The notes under the pieces were generated by a model. That model searched no databases, was not told the DNA's origin, and worked only from the letters and a program-made list of their open reading frames with translations. Shown here piece after piece: positions 53,701 through 62,457 of a stretch of DNA of 64,000 bases. The stretch lies in assembly GCA_023393635.1 (NCBI GenBank), contig JAEWKT010000042.1:1-64000 (forward strand), written 5' to 3'. A program made the position numbers and the translations under genes. The DNA comes from Pseudomonadota bacterium (GTDB lineage Bacteria > Pseudomonadota > Gammaproteobacteria > Pseudomonadales > Moraxellaceae). Within the stretch, counting starts at the first letter, position 1. The number at the start of each line of letters is the position of its first letter.

Positions 53701-56700
53701 ATGGCGAGCAGATTTCTGATAAACGCATTGGTAAAAAAGCGGTGCTGCCAGATTTTCAGGTGGCGGGCTTTGACTTTATTGGTGTGGATTTAAAACCAGG
53801 CAAAAATAGTCTGGAGCTACGTCAGCTAGATGCCATGGGCAACCTGCGCGAACAGCAAAAAATTCAGATAGTTGCCCCTGATCAAATGAGCAAGCTGGAT
53901 TTATCCATGCCCAAGCAGGACGTACAGGCCAATGGTAGCGATGTATTCAATGCAGTGCTTAAAATTGTCGATCAAAACGGCACATTGGTTGCCAGCCGCA
54001 CGCCCATTACTTTAGACAGTAGCATTGGCCAAATTGGCTTAAAAGATTTAGACGCTAGCAAAGCGGGCATTCAGGTATTTGTAGAGGGCGGTACGCTGGT
54101 CGTGCCTATTACTGCACCCAGTGAGCCAGGCGAAGGCACATTGTCTGTCAGTAGCGGTATTTATACCGCCAGCCAGCCCTTACGCTTTTTGCCTGCGCTG
54201 CGTCCCATGATTGCCGTAGGTATTGTTGAGGGGGCGGTTTCGTTCCAGAAATTTGATCCAAAGCAGCTTAGTCAAGTCAGCCGTAATGATGGCTTTGAAG
54301 ATGAGCTAAACGAGATTGCTTCCAGCAACAATGGCAAAAATAATGTCACTGGTCGTGCTGCCTTATTTTTAAAAGGTAAGGTAAAAGGGGAATACCTGCT
54401 TACCCTGGCCTACGATTCAGACAAAGACAAAAATCAGCGTTTATTCCGTGATATTCGTCCTGATGAATACTATCCAGTCTATGGCGATGCTGCTGCCAAG
54501 GGCTTTGATGCGCAATCAACCAGCAAACTGTATGTACGCGTTGATAAAGGGCGCTCGTATGCCTTATATGGCGACTATGTGACCCGTACTGAAAACGACG
54601 AAGGCTTGTCCTTAGGTCAATATAACCGCTCATTAACGGGTGCACGTACCTCACTGGAAAATGACCGTACCAAACTCACTGGCTTTTTGGCACGTACTAA
54701 TGCCACGCAAATTGTCAATGAACAGCGTGGCTTAGGCATTACTGGCCCCTATTCACTGGGTCAGGTCAGCAGCGATGATGTATTGCGCAACAGTGAAAAA
54801 ATTGAAGTGCTGGTACGTGATCGCAATAACCCAGGCTTAATTATTTCGCAGCGTACGCTGGCACGTTTTACTGATTATGAAGTCGATACGTTTAGCAATA
54901 GTATTTATTTAAAAGAAGCGATCTCAAGCGTCGATAGCGAGCTGAACCCTGTTTATCTGCGCATTACGGTTGAGGCTGATCAGGGCGGCGAAGAATACAC
55001 CGTGGGTGGTGTTTCGGGGTCGTTTAAAGTAAGCAATAAGGTACAAGTTGGCGGCTCGTATGTAAAAAGCGAAGACCCACTTAATGATGAGCAGCTGGCC
55101 AGTGCCAATACGGTCATTAAACTTAGTAACAATACCAAGCTCATTGCTGAAATTGCCCGCAGTGAAAATACCATTGATCCTGCCAATAGCTTAATCAATA
55201 TCAATGCCAGCCCATCTGCCACAGATGAGCAATCAGGTAATGCAGGCCGTATTGAGCTGAACTATAGTTTAAATAATGTGGAATTACGTGCGTATCATAA
55301 TCAGGCGGATCGCGGTTTTTATAATACCGCATCGCCCATTACTTCTGGCCGTAAAGAAAGCGGTGTTAAAGCGCAATCACGGATTGAAAAACTCGGCTTG
55401 GTGCGCATGGAAGCGATTCGTACCGAAGATGACGCAAATGATGGCGTGCGTCAGGGTGTTTCTGCCAGCGTAGAGCGTGCGTTAAATCGCATCATGTCGC
55501 TAGAATTAGGCGTGCGTTATTATGAGGAAACCATTAAGGCAGCCAGTGCCACCAGTCAACAAGTGACCCCATACGATGGCACCACGTTACGCGCCAAGCT
55601 AAACACCTTATTGCCATGGGAAGGTTCTAATGCCTTCCTGGAATATGAGCAAGATATTGCTGATGCTGAACGCCGTATTTTTGCTGTGGGTGGTAATTAT
55701 CAGATTACGCCAAAAGCACGTTTGTATGCCCGTCAGGAAGTACTATCGAGTATCAATGGCTTATATGAGCTAAACGATACCCAGCGCCGTAACACTACAG
55801 TGGTAGGGATTGATAGCAATTACAGTCAGGATGGCTCGGTATTTAGTGAATACCGTGTACGCGATGGCATTAGCGCGCGTGAAGCAGAAGCAGCACTGGG
55901 CATGCGCAATCGCTTCCAGGTGGCCAAGGGCATTTACGCCAGTACCAGCTTTGAAAAAACCAAAGCATTAAGTGGTGACAATGACAACCAGTCACTAGAC
56001 AGTACGGCAGCTTCAGTTGGGGTGGAATACCTGACTGATCCAGACTGGAAGGGCGTTGCACGCTTGGAGATCCGCTGGGCCGATCAATCCAATACCTTGT
56101 TAAATACCTTGGGTCTAGCCTACAAGCTCAGTGATGATGTGACGCTACTCACCAAAAACGCGTTTAGTCAGATTGATAACAAAAGTGCCACTTCAGGTGA
56201 CCGTGTGATTGATCGTTTTCAAATTGGCGCCGCTTACCGTGATTTCGATCAAAACCGTTTTGATGCGCTGTCAAAACTTGAATACCGCTATGAAAATGAT
56301 GAAACGAACCTAGCTAGTCCGTATTTACGCAATGTGTATATTTTATCCAATCATGCTAATTATCATCCAACGCGCCAGACCACCTTGTCAGGTCAGTATG
56401 CGGTGAAGTATGTCAAAGCAGATTTTGAAGGGATTAAATCGACAGGTACCACACAATTGCTCAGCGGTCGTGCCATGTACGATATCAACGAGCGTTGGGA
56501 TGCAGGGCTAAATGCAGGCCTGTTGTGGAGTGATGCTAGTGCAGGACGCCGCTTGTTGCTGGGTGGCGAAGTGGGTTATTTGCTGGCCGCCAATTTATGG
56601 TTATCAGCTGGCTATAACTTCTCAGGTTATAAAGACAAAGACTTAATTGACAGCAATACCACCATCAAAGGTGGCTATTTACGCTTCCGCTTTAAGTTTG

Positions 56701-56771
56701 ATGAAGATTTGCTCAGTGGCAATCATAGTCAGGTCAATAGTGCGCAGGAGCCAGACGATGCAGGCCACTAA
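50739..56771 (+). CDS. Giant outer-membrane protein with DUF11, carboxypeptidase-like, SdrD_B-like domains and probable C-terminal beta-barrel
   Basis: 2010 residues from the GTG at 50739 with AAGG upstream; the TTG at 50667 would start inside the terminator. Signal FILSTLAASMMLAQQGYAA. The N-terminus has the paralogue domain (VAGSAIKNTAYATYISLDG; DSNKDGEFDADDEI). Then a carboxypeptidase-regulatory-like fold (GIVFDAKTGKPLAGATVTLLD), a DUF11 domain (VKKTATHTTAELGDFEEYTV), an SdrD_B-like repeat (VFMDCNRNGVQDVGERGVPGI), an invasin-like domain, and from about residue 1180 alternating amphipathic strands rich in Tyr/Arg (YYPVYGDAA, KLYVRVDKGRSYALYGDYV) ending YLRFRFKF. It probably anchors or exports the DUF11 assembly. 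Shares its mRNA with ompA-like gene downstream (14-bp overlap). Confidence 0.75.
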   Translation: MLRHTKNNACHQATFILSTLAASMMLAQQGYAATSATPVAGSAIKNTAYATYISLDGSTRQAQSNTVQVEVAALYAISLTTPPTQSIEVGARVVWLNTLTNNSNTQASINIEKLAATGLNNIKVYIDSNKDGEFDADDEILTGSIVLNAQQSVNLWVVATVATNLQDKQKLDLPIKAVVVEDITVSASATDSLITYLPQLYASKTVDQESFDPATNKNFDLNYTLTLENKGTQAIRPTRVFIDGQAQDMVVMIDPLPANTTYKSAQTNSPNALILFKTSENNYTRQQPANLSSIDEVIVAYPTIAAQSIERVQLVVGMNQNVANINLNNQFSVKYQLVAGEKTTLSNIAQTVVSGKSDITNNSGNYNRILATGSLNKPLYIAADSAVCNASRSINDQVRIRVQSTLTGDLVEVVGVETAPNSGVFHYQLATTESKTANPNDQILQTVKRDKVLVSLVSCLDGAGNPTTAINNVNTEVLIDPYGIVFDAKTGKPLAGATVTLLDANGQPIDSNVAFTVDPVTGQLMSMPATQVTNAAGEFIYPLVIAGTYSFSVDTSTIPGSTKYTFISDKSIYPAFSGNTAVHPEWSYAGKFSLQQGDPALNIDIPVDPVLSSPTSPLFVKKTATHTTAELGDFEEYTVTVANRGNTVAQDVAMHDTLPRGFIYVPGTMRVNGVKVADPVGGKGPYLTLGLGSLDGNKEAKVQYRVQIGPNALNGDGINRVRAHDASGTQSNEASAKIEVTPGALMADAFIVGKVFMDCNRNGVQDVGERGVPGIRLFMEDGSYVVTDREGKYDFYGVSAKTHVLKLDRTTLPNNAEMVLLGNRQAGDPGSLFVDLKRGELHRADFAIADGAGSCTQPLIDQIEQRIQKVEQQNIDLEQVLRADLSLDPLRYNVGDVRGQPASGCISSLGITANCNIELTKNQLKELRAVQIEPVKAIGVVDLEQALAEADSNQLSFLNLKDGQTLPFAQTTIQAKGMAGASIELWVNGEQISDKRIGKKAVLPDFQVAGFDFIGVDLKPGKNSLELRQLDAMGNLREQQKIQIVAPDQMSKLDLSMPKQDVQANGSDVFNAVLKIVDQNGTLVASRTPITLDSSIGQIGLKDLDASKAGIQVFVEGGTLVVPITAPSEPGEGTLSVSSGIYTASQPLRFLPALRPMIAVGIVEGAVSFQKFDPKQLSQVSRNDGFEDELNEIASSNNGKNNVTGRAALFLKGKVKGEYLLTLAYDSDKDKNQRLFRDIRPDEYYPVYGDAAAKGFDAQSTSKLYVRVDKGRSYALYGDYVTRTENDEGLSLGQYNRSLTGARTSLENDRTKLTGFLARTNATQIVNEQRGLGITGPYSLGQVSSDDVLRNSEKIEVLVRDRNNPGLIISQRTLARFTDYEVDTFSNSIYLKEAISSVDSELNPVYLRITVEADQGGEEYTVGGVSGSFKVSNKVQVGGSYVKSEDPLNDEQLASANTVIKLSNNTKLIAEIARSENTIDPANSLININASPSATDEQSGNAGRIELNYSLNNVELRAYHNQADRGFYNTASPITSGRKESGVKAQSRIEKLGLVRMEAIRTEDDANDGVRQGVSASVERALNRIMSLELGVRYYEETIKAASATSQQVTPYDGTTLRAKLNTLLPWEGSNAFLEYEQDIADAERRIFAVGGNYQITPKARLYARQEVLSSINGLYELNDTQRRNTTVVGIDSNYSQDGSVFSEYRVRDGISAREAEAALGMRNRFQVAKGIYASTSFEKTKALSGDNDNQSLDSTAASVGVEYLTDPDWKGVARLEIRWADQSNTLLNTLGLAYKLSDDVTLLTKNAFSQIDNKSATSGDRVIDRFQIGAAYRDFDQNRFDALSKLEYRYENDETNLASPYLRNVYILSNHANYHPTRQTTLSGQYAVKYVKADFEGIKSTGTTQLLSGRAMYDINERWDAGLNAGLLWSDASAGRRLLLGGEVGYLLAANLWLSAGYNFSGYKDKDLIDSNTTIKGGYLRFRFKFDEDLLSGNHSQVNSAQEPDDAGH

Positions 56772-57912
56772 GTTTAAGTTACTGACAAGCAGTGTGTTGG
56801 CCAGTGCACTTTTTGTCTGGTCGCTCACGGTACAGGCTGAATCCAGTGCAGTGATGGTGCAAGACAATGATTCAGTTGCCCTGTCGGCATTGGCGCAGCG
56901 TGTGCAGCCTTTTTTGCTCAGTGACAACGCACTCACACAATATCACGCACAAAAAGCTCAAATGTGGCTGACCTATGCCAATAATGAACGCAGTGAACGT
57001 AGCTTAAGTCAGGCCGCCCAACAGGCAAAAGCACAGGCAGTTCAGCTTATTGAGCAGTTAGAGCAAGACAAGGCTCATCCGCAACCACAGCAAGCCATGG
57101 CTACAACCACAGCAATTATTCAATCATCTCAGGTCATGCGGCGTGATTTATGGGTTAATGCTGAACTATTAAAGCAAAATGCAGGATTTGATTGTGCAGC
57201 CACCGAGATTGCACAGGCCGAGGTGATGCTCGTGTGGGCAGCGGCTGAACATTGTGAATTAGGCTGGCGTCATTCACGCGAGTTGTTTAGTGCCGCCGAG
57301 CGCTTAATTGATAAAGCCAATTATCAGGTATCAAGCTGTCATGGTGGCACTGCACTGGTATTACCTAAGTGGAATAAAGCCAACTATCCAAGTCTTCAGC
57401 AGTTAAATGGGGCGGGTTGTGCTGGGGTGGTAGGAGCGTGGCCTATGGTGGTGAATACATCTGGGCAAAATGCGCCAACTGATACGACTGCCCCGCATTC
57501 ATTGGCAGCACAGCCCTTAAAAGCATTACCCAATGTGGTGCATTTTGCCCTTGATCAAGCGATTTTATCGCCCACGTCACAGCAGATACTGGTGGATATT
57601 GCCCAGCAATTGCTACAAAACCCTGATTACGCTTTAACGCTCTATGGCCATACTGATGCACGCGGTAGTGCCGCTTATAACCTGGCATTGGCTAAGCGTC
57701 GTGCGCAGGTGGTTGAGCAGTTTTTGATAGCTCAAGGCATTACAGCAGATCGAATTGCCATGGTTGCTGTGGGTGAAAAACAAACCATAGCCAATGCGAT
57801 TGCCATTTACGCACATGCTTTAAGCCGCCGTGTTGAACTGGTTTATGCCAGTCCCGATGGACAGGAAGTACCCACGGTATCTCAAACCGATGATCTACAG
57901 CTTGAGCCTTAA
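56758..57912 (+). CDS. OmpA-family peptidoglycan-binding protein
   Basis: 384 residues from the ATG at 56758, overlapping the end of the barrel gene. Signal FKLLTSSVLASALFVWSLTVQA. Residues 30-210 are helical and Gln/Ala-rich (ALAQRVQPFLLSDNALTQYHAQKA). The C-terminal OmpA domain begins VVHFALDQAILSPTSQQIL and includes YGHTDARGSAAYNLALAKRRAQVVEQFL with the Asp and Arg that bind diaminopimelate. It should tie the outer-membrane barrel to peptidoglycan; the tight overlap supports a stoichiometric partner of that protein. Confidence 0.88.
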   Translation: MQATKFKLLTSSVLASALFVWSLTVQAESSAVMVQDNDSVALSALAQRVQPFLLSDNALTQYHAQKAQMWLTYANNERSERSLSQAAQQAKAQAVQLIEQLEQDKAHPQPQQAMATTTAIIQSSQVMRRDLWVNAELLKQNAGFDCAATEIAQAEVMLVWAAAEHCELGWRHSRELFSAAERLIDKANYQVSSCHGGTALVLPKWNKANYPSLQQLNGAGCAGVVGAWPMVVNTSGQNAPTDTTAPHSLAAQPLKALPNVVHFALDQAILSPTSQQILVDIAQQLLQNPDYALTLYGHTDARGSAAYNLALAKRRAQVVEQFLIAQGITADRIAMVAVGEKQTIANAIAIYAHALSRRVELVYASPDGQEVPTVSQTDDLQLEP

Positions 57913-58032
57913 TCGCATGGCTAGAGTGGTGTTATTTTAATCATGGATAAAGCGTAACGGATAAACACTAGCGCATGAACAGCAGCGAATAAAGATCAAC
58001 AAATAAACATTAAAGAATTAAGTACAGCATCA

Positions 58033-58073
58033 AGCCAAAGCACCTTTTATTGTTGTGATAAGGTGCTTTGGCT
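58033..58073 (+). terminator. Long perfect hairpin after the OmpA-family gene
   Basis: AGCCAAAGCACCTT (58033-58046) and AAGGTGCTTTGGCT (58060-58073) form a perfect 14-bp stem with a 13-base loop. The tail (ATTGGGTTATTATTT) is only moderately T-rich. It probably ends the barrel-OmpA mRNA. Confidence 0.65.
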
Positions 58074-58124
58074 ATTGGGTTATTATTTAACTTTTATTAT
58101 CAAGTTTATATTTTGACAACTAAA

Positions 58125-58440
58125 CTACTGACACGCTTTGGCTTGTTTAATTAATTGCAGGATTGCCAATTGCGTTAAATCAGCTGTATTTTGTGGGGCA
58201 GCTGTGGCGCTATTTACAGCCAGGGTATTAGCTTGTTGTGACAGTTGAATTGCCTGTTATACAGCATTGACATCAACGCTAGCCATGGTACCCACAGATG
58301 CAAATAAACCACTTGCTTTGCCAAGCAAGCCTGCTGTTTTACTCACCTGATTTTCTTGTGGCGCAGCTTGCAATTGCTGTTGGGTCACCAGTGCCAATCC
58401 ATTTAAGCTGGCACAATCCAGAAAGCACTGATTACCAAAA
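58125..58440 (-). pseudogene. Broken minus-strand gene with an in-frame stop
   Basis: The minus strand reads GNQCFLDCASLNGLALV, then TQQQLQAAPQENQVSK, TAGLLGKASGLFASVG and MASVDVNAV, hits TAA at 58259-58257, and resumes in the same frame with QAIQLSQQANTLAVNS...LILQLIKQAKACQ to TAG at 58125. Composition (Ala/Gln, hydrophobic repeats) suits an exported coat-type protein. One stop mutation plus a missing 5' end suggests decay. No family recognised. Confidence 0.5.
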
Positions 58441-58552
58441 TTGCCAGTTGAGAGTTGATTTTGACAAGCACAATCGTGTTGAACAACTAAGCTGGAAAGA
58501 GCAATCCTGTGCTGATGCTGTGAATGCTAACGCGCCAGAAAGTAATTTATAG
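58430..58552 (+). pseudogene. C-terminal fragment of a plus-strand gene
   Basis: The frame ends NCQLRVDFDKHNRVEQLSWKEQSC and then stops at 58550, followed by a proper terminator. It reads like the tail of a small periplasmic or lipoprotein of SmpA-like type, but the region upstream in this frame overlaps the opposite broken gene and does not read as a normal protein. I infer a deletion fused two gene remnants here. Confidence 0.4.
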
Positions 58553-58594
58553 TTATTAGCTAAATTCTACAGTTAAACTGAACTGCGACACCTT

Positions 58595-58625
58595 AAAAAG
58601 CTCTCAAACTATTGGGAGCTTTTTT
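58595..58625 (+). terminator. Terminator after the plus-strand fragment
   Basis: AAAAAGCTC (58595-58603) pairs with GAGCTTTTT (58616-58624) and runs into T. The rest of 58626-58793 holds the ilvD leader; GGAG lies 12 bp before the ilvD ATG. Confidence 0.75.
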
Positions 58626-58793
58626 GTTTAGACGTCTTGTCCTGTCTATAGGCTAAACTGCTTTTTTTAAGGTTTATTCATAAATTTTTTAAACTTAGCC
58701 AGAAAGCCTTTCGTAAAAATACAGACAACTATAGAATGAACCCTTTAATTTATTTAGCTAAGGCCTTTTGCCCAGCCGACGGAGTATTTCATC

Positions 58794-60476
58794 ATGAGCA
58801 ATGACAATCTACGCAAACATTCATCTCAGGTAGTAGATGGCGTGGAGTGCGCCCCTGCGCGTGCCATGTTACGCGCTGTTGGTTTTAGTGATGAAGATTT
58901 TAAAAAACCTCAAGTTGGTATTGCATCCACATGGGCCAATGTGACCCCATGTAATATGCATATTGATGGCTTGGCGCGCGATGCTGAAAATGGCGTGAAT
59001 GCAGCAGGTGGTAAAGGCGTTATTTTTAACACCATTACGATTTCTGATGGCATTGCCAATGGTACCGAAGGCATGAAGTATTCCATGGTATCGCGTGAAA
59101 TTATTGCCGATTCCATTGAAGCCGTAGCAGGCTGTGAAGGCTTTGATGCGCTGGTTGCCATTGGTGGTTGTGATAAAAACATGCCAGGTTGTGTGATGGG
59201 TCTGGCGCGCTTAAACCGTCCTGCTATTTTTGTTTATGGCGGTTCCATTCAGCCAGGTAAAGGCCATACCGATGTGATTTCGGTGTTTGAAGCGGTGGGC
59301 CAGCATGCCAAAGGTTCATTGAGCGAAATTGAAGTCAAGCAAATTGAAGAAGTGGCCATTCCTGGACCAGGTGCCTGTGGTGGTATGTATACCGCCAATA
59401 CCATGGCCTCTGCCATTGAAGCTCTGGGCATGAGCCTGCCAGGTTCCAGTGCGCAGGATGCTGTATCCAGCGACAAGAAAAATGACTGTGAACAGGCTGG
59501 CGAAGCCGTATTAAACCTGTTGCGTCTGGATATTAAGCCACGTGACATTATGACCAAGGCAGCGTTTGAAAATGCCATTAAAGTAGTGATTGCACTGGGT
59601 GGTTCTACCAATGCGGTGCTGCATTTAATTGCCATGGCGCGTACCGTGGATGTGGACTTAAGCCTTGATGATTTTGTGCGCATTGGTAAAGATACTCCCA
59701 TGCTGGCTGATGTCCGCCCTTCAGGTAAATACATGATGTCTGAGCTGGTGGCGATTGGTGGCATTCAGCCACTCATGAAGCGTATGTTAGATGCTGGTAT
59801 GCTGGACGGTACTTGCCTGACGGTTACTGGTAAAACGCTGGCAGAAAATCTGGCGGACGTAGCTGATTATCCAGCCGACCAACAAATTATTATGCCGTTT
59901 GATGCACCGATTAAAAAAGATTCACATCTGGTGATTTTAAAGGGTAATCTGGCCGCAGAAGGTTCTGTTGCTAAAATTACTGGTAAGGAAGGCTTACGCT
60001 TTGAAGGGCCAGCACGGGTGTTTGAAGGTGAAGAAGGCGCCATGGCGGGTATTTTAAATGGCGAAGTTCAAGCAGGCGAAGTAGTCGTTATTCGCGGTGA
60101 AGGCCCTAAAGGTGGCCCTGGCATGCGCGAAATGTTAAAGCCCACTTCTGCCATTATGGGTAAAGGCCTGGGTCAGTCCGTTGCATTAATTACGGATGGC
60201 CGTTTTAGTGGTGGCAGTCATGGCTTTGTGGTAGGACATGTCACACCAGAAGCATTTGAAGGTGGTCTGATTGGTTTGGTCAATACGGGTGACCGTATTA
60301 GTATTGATGCGGAAAGCCGTGAAATTACACTGCATGTAGATGACGCTGAAATTGCCCAGCGTCGTGCCAACTGGACACGTCCAGCACCGAAATACACCCG
60401 TGGCGTGCTGGCCAAATATGCTCGTCTAGTATCCAGTGCCTCTACTGGCGCACTGACCGATCAATTTGATGATTAA
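58794..60476 (+). CDS. ilvD: Dihydroxy-acid dehydratase
   Basis: 560 residues, the shorter class of IlvD (the E. coli enzyme is 616). Motifs: [15 protein letters not shown] with an Fe-S cluster Cys, [23 protein letters not shown] with a second, and [30 protein letters not shown] with the third. Later [21 protein letters not shown] holds the catalytic Ser. It dehydrates dihydroxy-acids to 2-keto acids for valine, isoleucine and leucine synthesis. No other ilv gene is adjacent. Confidence 0.96.
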   Translation: MSNDNLRKHSSQVVDGVECAPARAMLRAVGFSDEDFKKPQVGIASTWANVTPCNMHIDGLARDAENGVNAAGGKGVIFNTITISDGIANGTEGMKYSMVSREIIADSIEAVAGCEGFDALVAIGGCDKNMPGCVMGLARLNRPAIFVYGGSIQPGKGHTDVISVFEAVGQHAKGSLSEIEVKQIEEVAIPGPGACGGMYTANTMASAIEALGMSLPGSSAQDAVSSDKKNDCEQAGEAVLNLLRLDIKPRDIMTKAAFENAIKVVIALGGSTNAVLHLIAMARTVDVDLSLDDFVRIGKDTPMLADVRPSGKYMMSELVAIGGIQPLMKRMLDAGMLDGTCLTVTGKTLAENLADVADYPADQQIIMPFDAPIKKDSHLVILKGNLAAEGSVAKITGKEGLRFEGPARVFEGEEGAMAGILNGEVQAGEVVVIRGEGPKGGPGMREMLKPTSAIMGKGLGQSVALITDGRFSGGSHGFVVGHVTPEAFEGGLIGLVNTGDRISIDAESREITLHVDDAEIAQRRANWTRPAPKYTRGVLAKYARLVSSASTGALTDQFDD

Positions 60477-60537
60477 TCATTGTAAGCCTGTGCTGTGTTA
60501 ACCCGCAGCCACAGGCCTGCTGCATTGAGGTTTTAGC

Positions 60538-61833
60538 ATGTCGTTTACGCGAAGATGGTTTGACCCAATCCGTTCCAGATGGTTTTTTGGCCGTCCGTTT
60601 CGGCAACGTCGCTTATCTTCGCGTGAGGGTATCACCGTTTATTTGCGTTTTGATGATGCTTATAGCTACTTGCTAGTGCAGTTGTTGCCCCAGTTAGTAG
60701 AGCTGTTAAAACCTCAGCTAAAGCCTCTTAATATTGTATTGTGTATTCAAGCCAGTTCATCACCTAATGGTTTAAGTGTGCAAGCGTGGCAGGATTATAT
60801 GTTAAATGATGCCAGTGCTTTAGCTATACAGCATCGTTTTGTTTTTGATAAGAAAAATATCCAAATCCCGAATCATACCCGCATTCAGCAAGCCATTGAT
60901 ATTTTAAAAGCCTCACCGTTGCGCGGTACAGATTATCTGCGCTTATTACAAGATATCTTTCATATGCTGTGGCAAAACCAGCAAGGCAAGCTCAGTACCT
61001 TGCATTATATGGCCACACGGCGGCAACACATGCCCGCAAATCTAAACAATCATGGTAGTGTCGCCATTCGCTTTGTTGATGAACCTATTCAAAGTGCATT
61101 TTTATTGTTTGGTAGTCGGCATTACCGTGCAATTGATGATTTTTTAAGCCTAACCCGTCGCTTAAAGCAACAAAAACTGCTCAATAATGAACCTATTTTT
61201 TTAATTAATCAGGTGGAATGGGGCGAGCATCTGGTCAATGATCCAGAATCATTAAGTGAAATCCAAGCCTTACATGCCACCCTGGATATTTATGTGGCAT
61301 TAGAAGACCCCATCAGTTGGCTGATTTTGGCTTATATCAAGCGCGAGCTGGTCGATTATTATAATTTGTGTTTACAGGTGCATCCGCTGCCGCATCAAGG
61401 CCGTGATGAGTTCGACTGGGGCAGGATTGCACGTTTGGCCTATCGTACCGAAGTGGATATTGCCCCGTTTTGTAGGCCAACCCAAACAGGCGTGCTTCAT
61501 TTGGCCAGTATTTTATATGGCATAGATGTCGAGGCGCGCAGTGATGCCTTGCTAGATATGTTGCAGGGTATTTGGTGTAAAGGCTTGGATGCTGATTTTG
61601 TTCCGCATCTTCAGCAATTAAAGCCTGATCCCAACAAGTGCTTGACGCTTGATTTGACCCAGGCGCAGGCATGGCTACAAGCCAATCAAGCCGCTTGTCA
61701 ACGCTATCAGCAGCCTGATTTGCCTGTCATGGTGCTACAAATTGGCCAGCAGCAGCATGTGTTTAACAGCTTATATCGGGTATGGCGCATTGAAAGTTTG
61801 CTGGCTGAAGTGCTCAGTGCGCAGGTCGTTTAA
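60538..61833 (+). CDS. Tandem DsbA/HCCA-isomerase-like thioredoxin-fold protein
   Basis: 431 residues, GAGG before the ATG. Two similar halves: residues 30-225 begin ITVYLRFDDAYSYLLVQLLPQLVELL, and residues 240-430 begin LDIYVALEDPISWLILAYIKRELV, each the strand-helix opening of DsbA-like isomerases (F-D-x-x-x-x-x-S-Y-L). Neither half has the C-x-x-C of oxidases. Glutathione-dependent chromene-carboxylate isomerases use this fold without Cys, so a thiol-transferase or isomerase role is possible. The N-terminus is highly basic (TRRWFDPIRSRWFFGR). Function not recognised. Confidence 0.55.
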   Translation: MSFTRRWFDPIRSRWFFGRPFRQRRLSSREGITVYLRFDDAYSYLLVQLLPQLVELLKPQLKPLNIVLCIQASSSPNGLSVQAWQDYMLNDASALAIQHRFVFDKKNIQIPNHTRIQQAIDILKASPLRGTDYLRLLQDIFHMLWQNQQGKLSTLHYMATRRQHMPANLNNHGSVAIRFVDEPIQSAFLLFGSRHYRAIDDFLSLTRRLKQQKLLNNEPIFLINQVEWGEHLVNDPESLSEIQALHATLDIYVALEDPISWLILAYIKRELVDYYNLCLQVHPLPHQGRDEFDWGRIARLAYRTEVDIAPFCRPTQTGVLHLASILYGIDVEARSDALLDMLQGIWCKGLDADFVPHLQQLKPDPNKCLTLDLTQAQAWLQANQAACQRYQQPDLPVMVLQIGQQQHVFNSLYRVWRIESLLAEVLSAQVV

Positions 61834-61968
61834 TTGCAAATACCAATATGCTAATAAAGCAGTTAAATTTTCCTTATCCATTGGTTTTAATGTATTTTTT
61901 AGTAAAACGTGAACGCCGCAGTCACGCATTCAGCAGGGTTTAGGCTTGCTGTACGTGGACTTTGTGCG

Positions 61969-61998
61969 TTAATTTATTTCGCATGTGAAGTAAATTAA
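61969..61998. promoter_or_regulatory. Operator-like palindrome before the MarR gene
   Basis: TTAATTTATTTC (61969-61980) and GAAGTAAATTAA (61987-61998) are inverted repeats with 11 of 12 matches and a 6-bp centre, 11 bp before the regulator start. MarR-type dimers usually bind such imperfect palindromes over their own promoter. Confidence 0.6.
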
Positions 61999-62009
61999 AT
62001 TTAAAAACG

Positions 62010-62435
62010 ATGACAAAAATGCCGTTTCTGGTTTTTTTATTAAATAGCTGTCAACGCCGTGTCCAACACTGGATTGAGGCACAGACACCCGAACCTGAGC
62101 GTCTAACTGCTGCACAGGCTGGGGTATTATTTGTCCTGGAAAAACAAGATGGATTATTGCTGGGTGAACTGGCAAGTCAGCTGGACATCGTTCCCTCGGC
62201 CATTTCTGGCTTAATTGACCGCATGCAAAAACAGCAATGGGTTCAACGGCAAAAATGCCCACTTGATGGCCGTGCGGTGCGTGTATGGTTAACCGAGCGA
62301 GGTAGCGCACAGCTTAAGCCGTTAAAAAGCCAGTTAGCCGCATTAAATAGCAAACTTAGTCAGGGATTTAGTGCGCAGGAGTTGGCCATTGTTGAAAAAT
62401 GGCTACGTCATATTCAAACCGAATTTTCTCTTTAA
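62010..62435 (+). CDS. MarR-family transcriptional regulator
   Basis: 141 residues. The winged HTH covers about 35-105: RLTAAQAGVLFVLEKQ, LLGELASQLDIVPSAISGLIDRMQKQQWV (recognition helix), and the wing RQKCPLDGRAVRVWLTERG with the conserved Asp-x-Arg. Helices at both ends form the dimer. A perfect-like palindrome lies over its promoter, so autoregulation is likely. The hydrolase 22 bp downstream is probably co-transcribed and controlled by it. No ribosome site is evident. Confidence 0.88.
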   Translation: MTKMPFLVFLLNSCQRRVQHWIEAQTPEPERLTAAQAGVLFVLEKQDGLLLGELASQLDIVPSAISGLIDRMQKQQWVQRQKCPLDGRAVRVWLTERGSAQLKPLKSQLAALNSKLSQGFSAQELAIVEKWLRHIQTEFSL

Positions 62436-62457
62436 ACTATTTAGTAAGGTATGTTTT

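Noticed and set aside
58298..58430. N-terminal half of an 84-residue plus-strand frame
   Set aside because: It overlaps the decayed minus-strand gene and reads unlike a protein; only the part after 58430 resembles real coding sequence.
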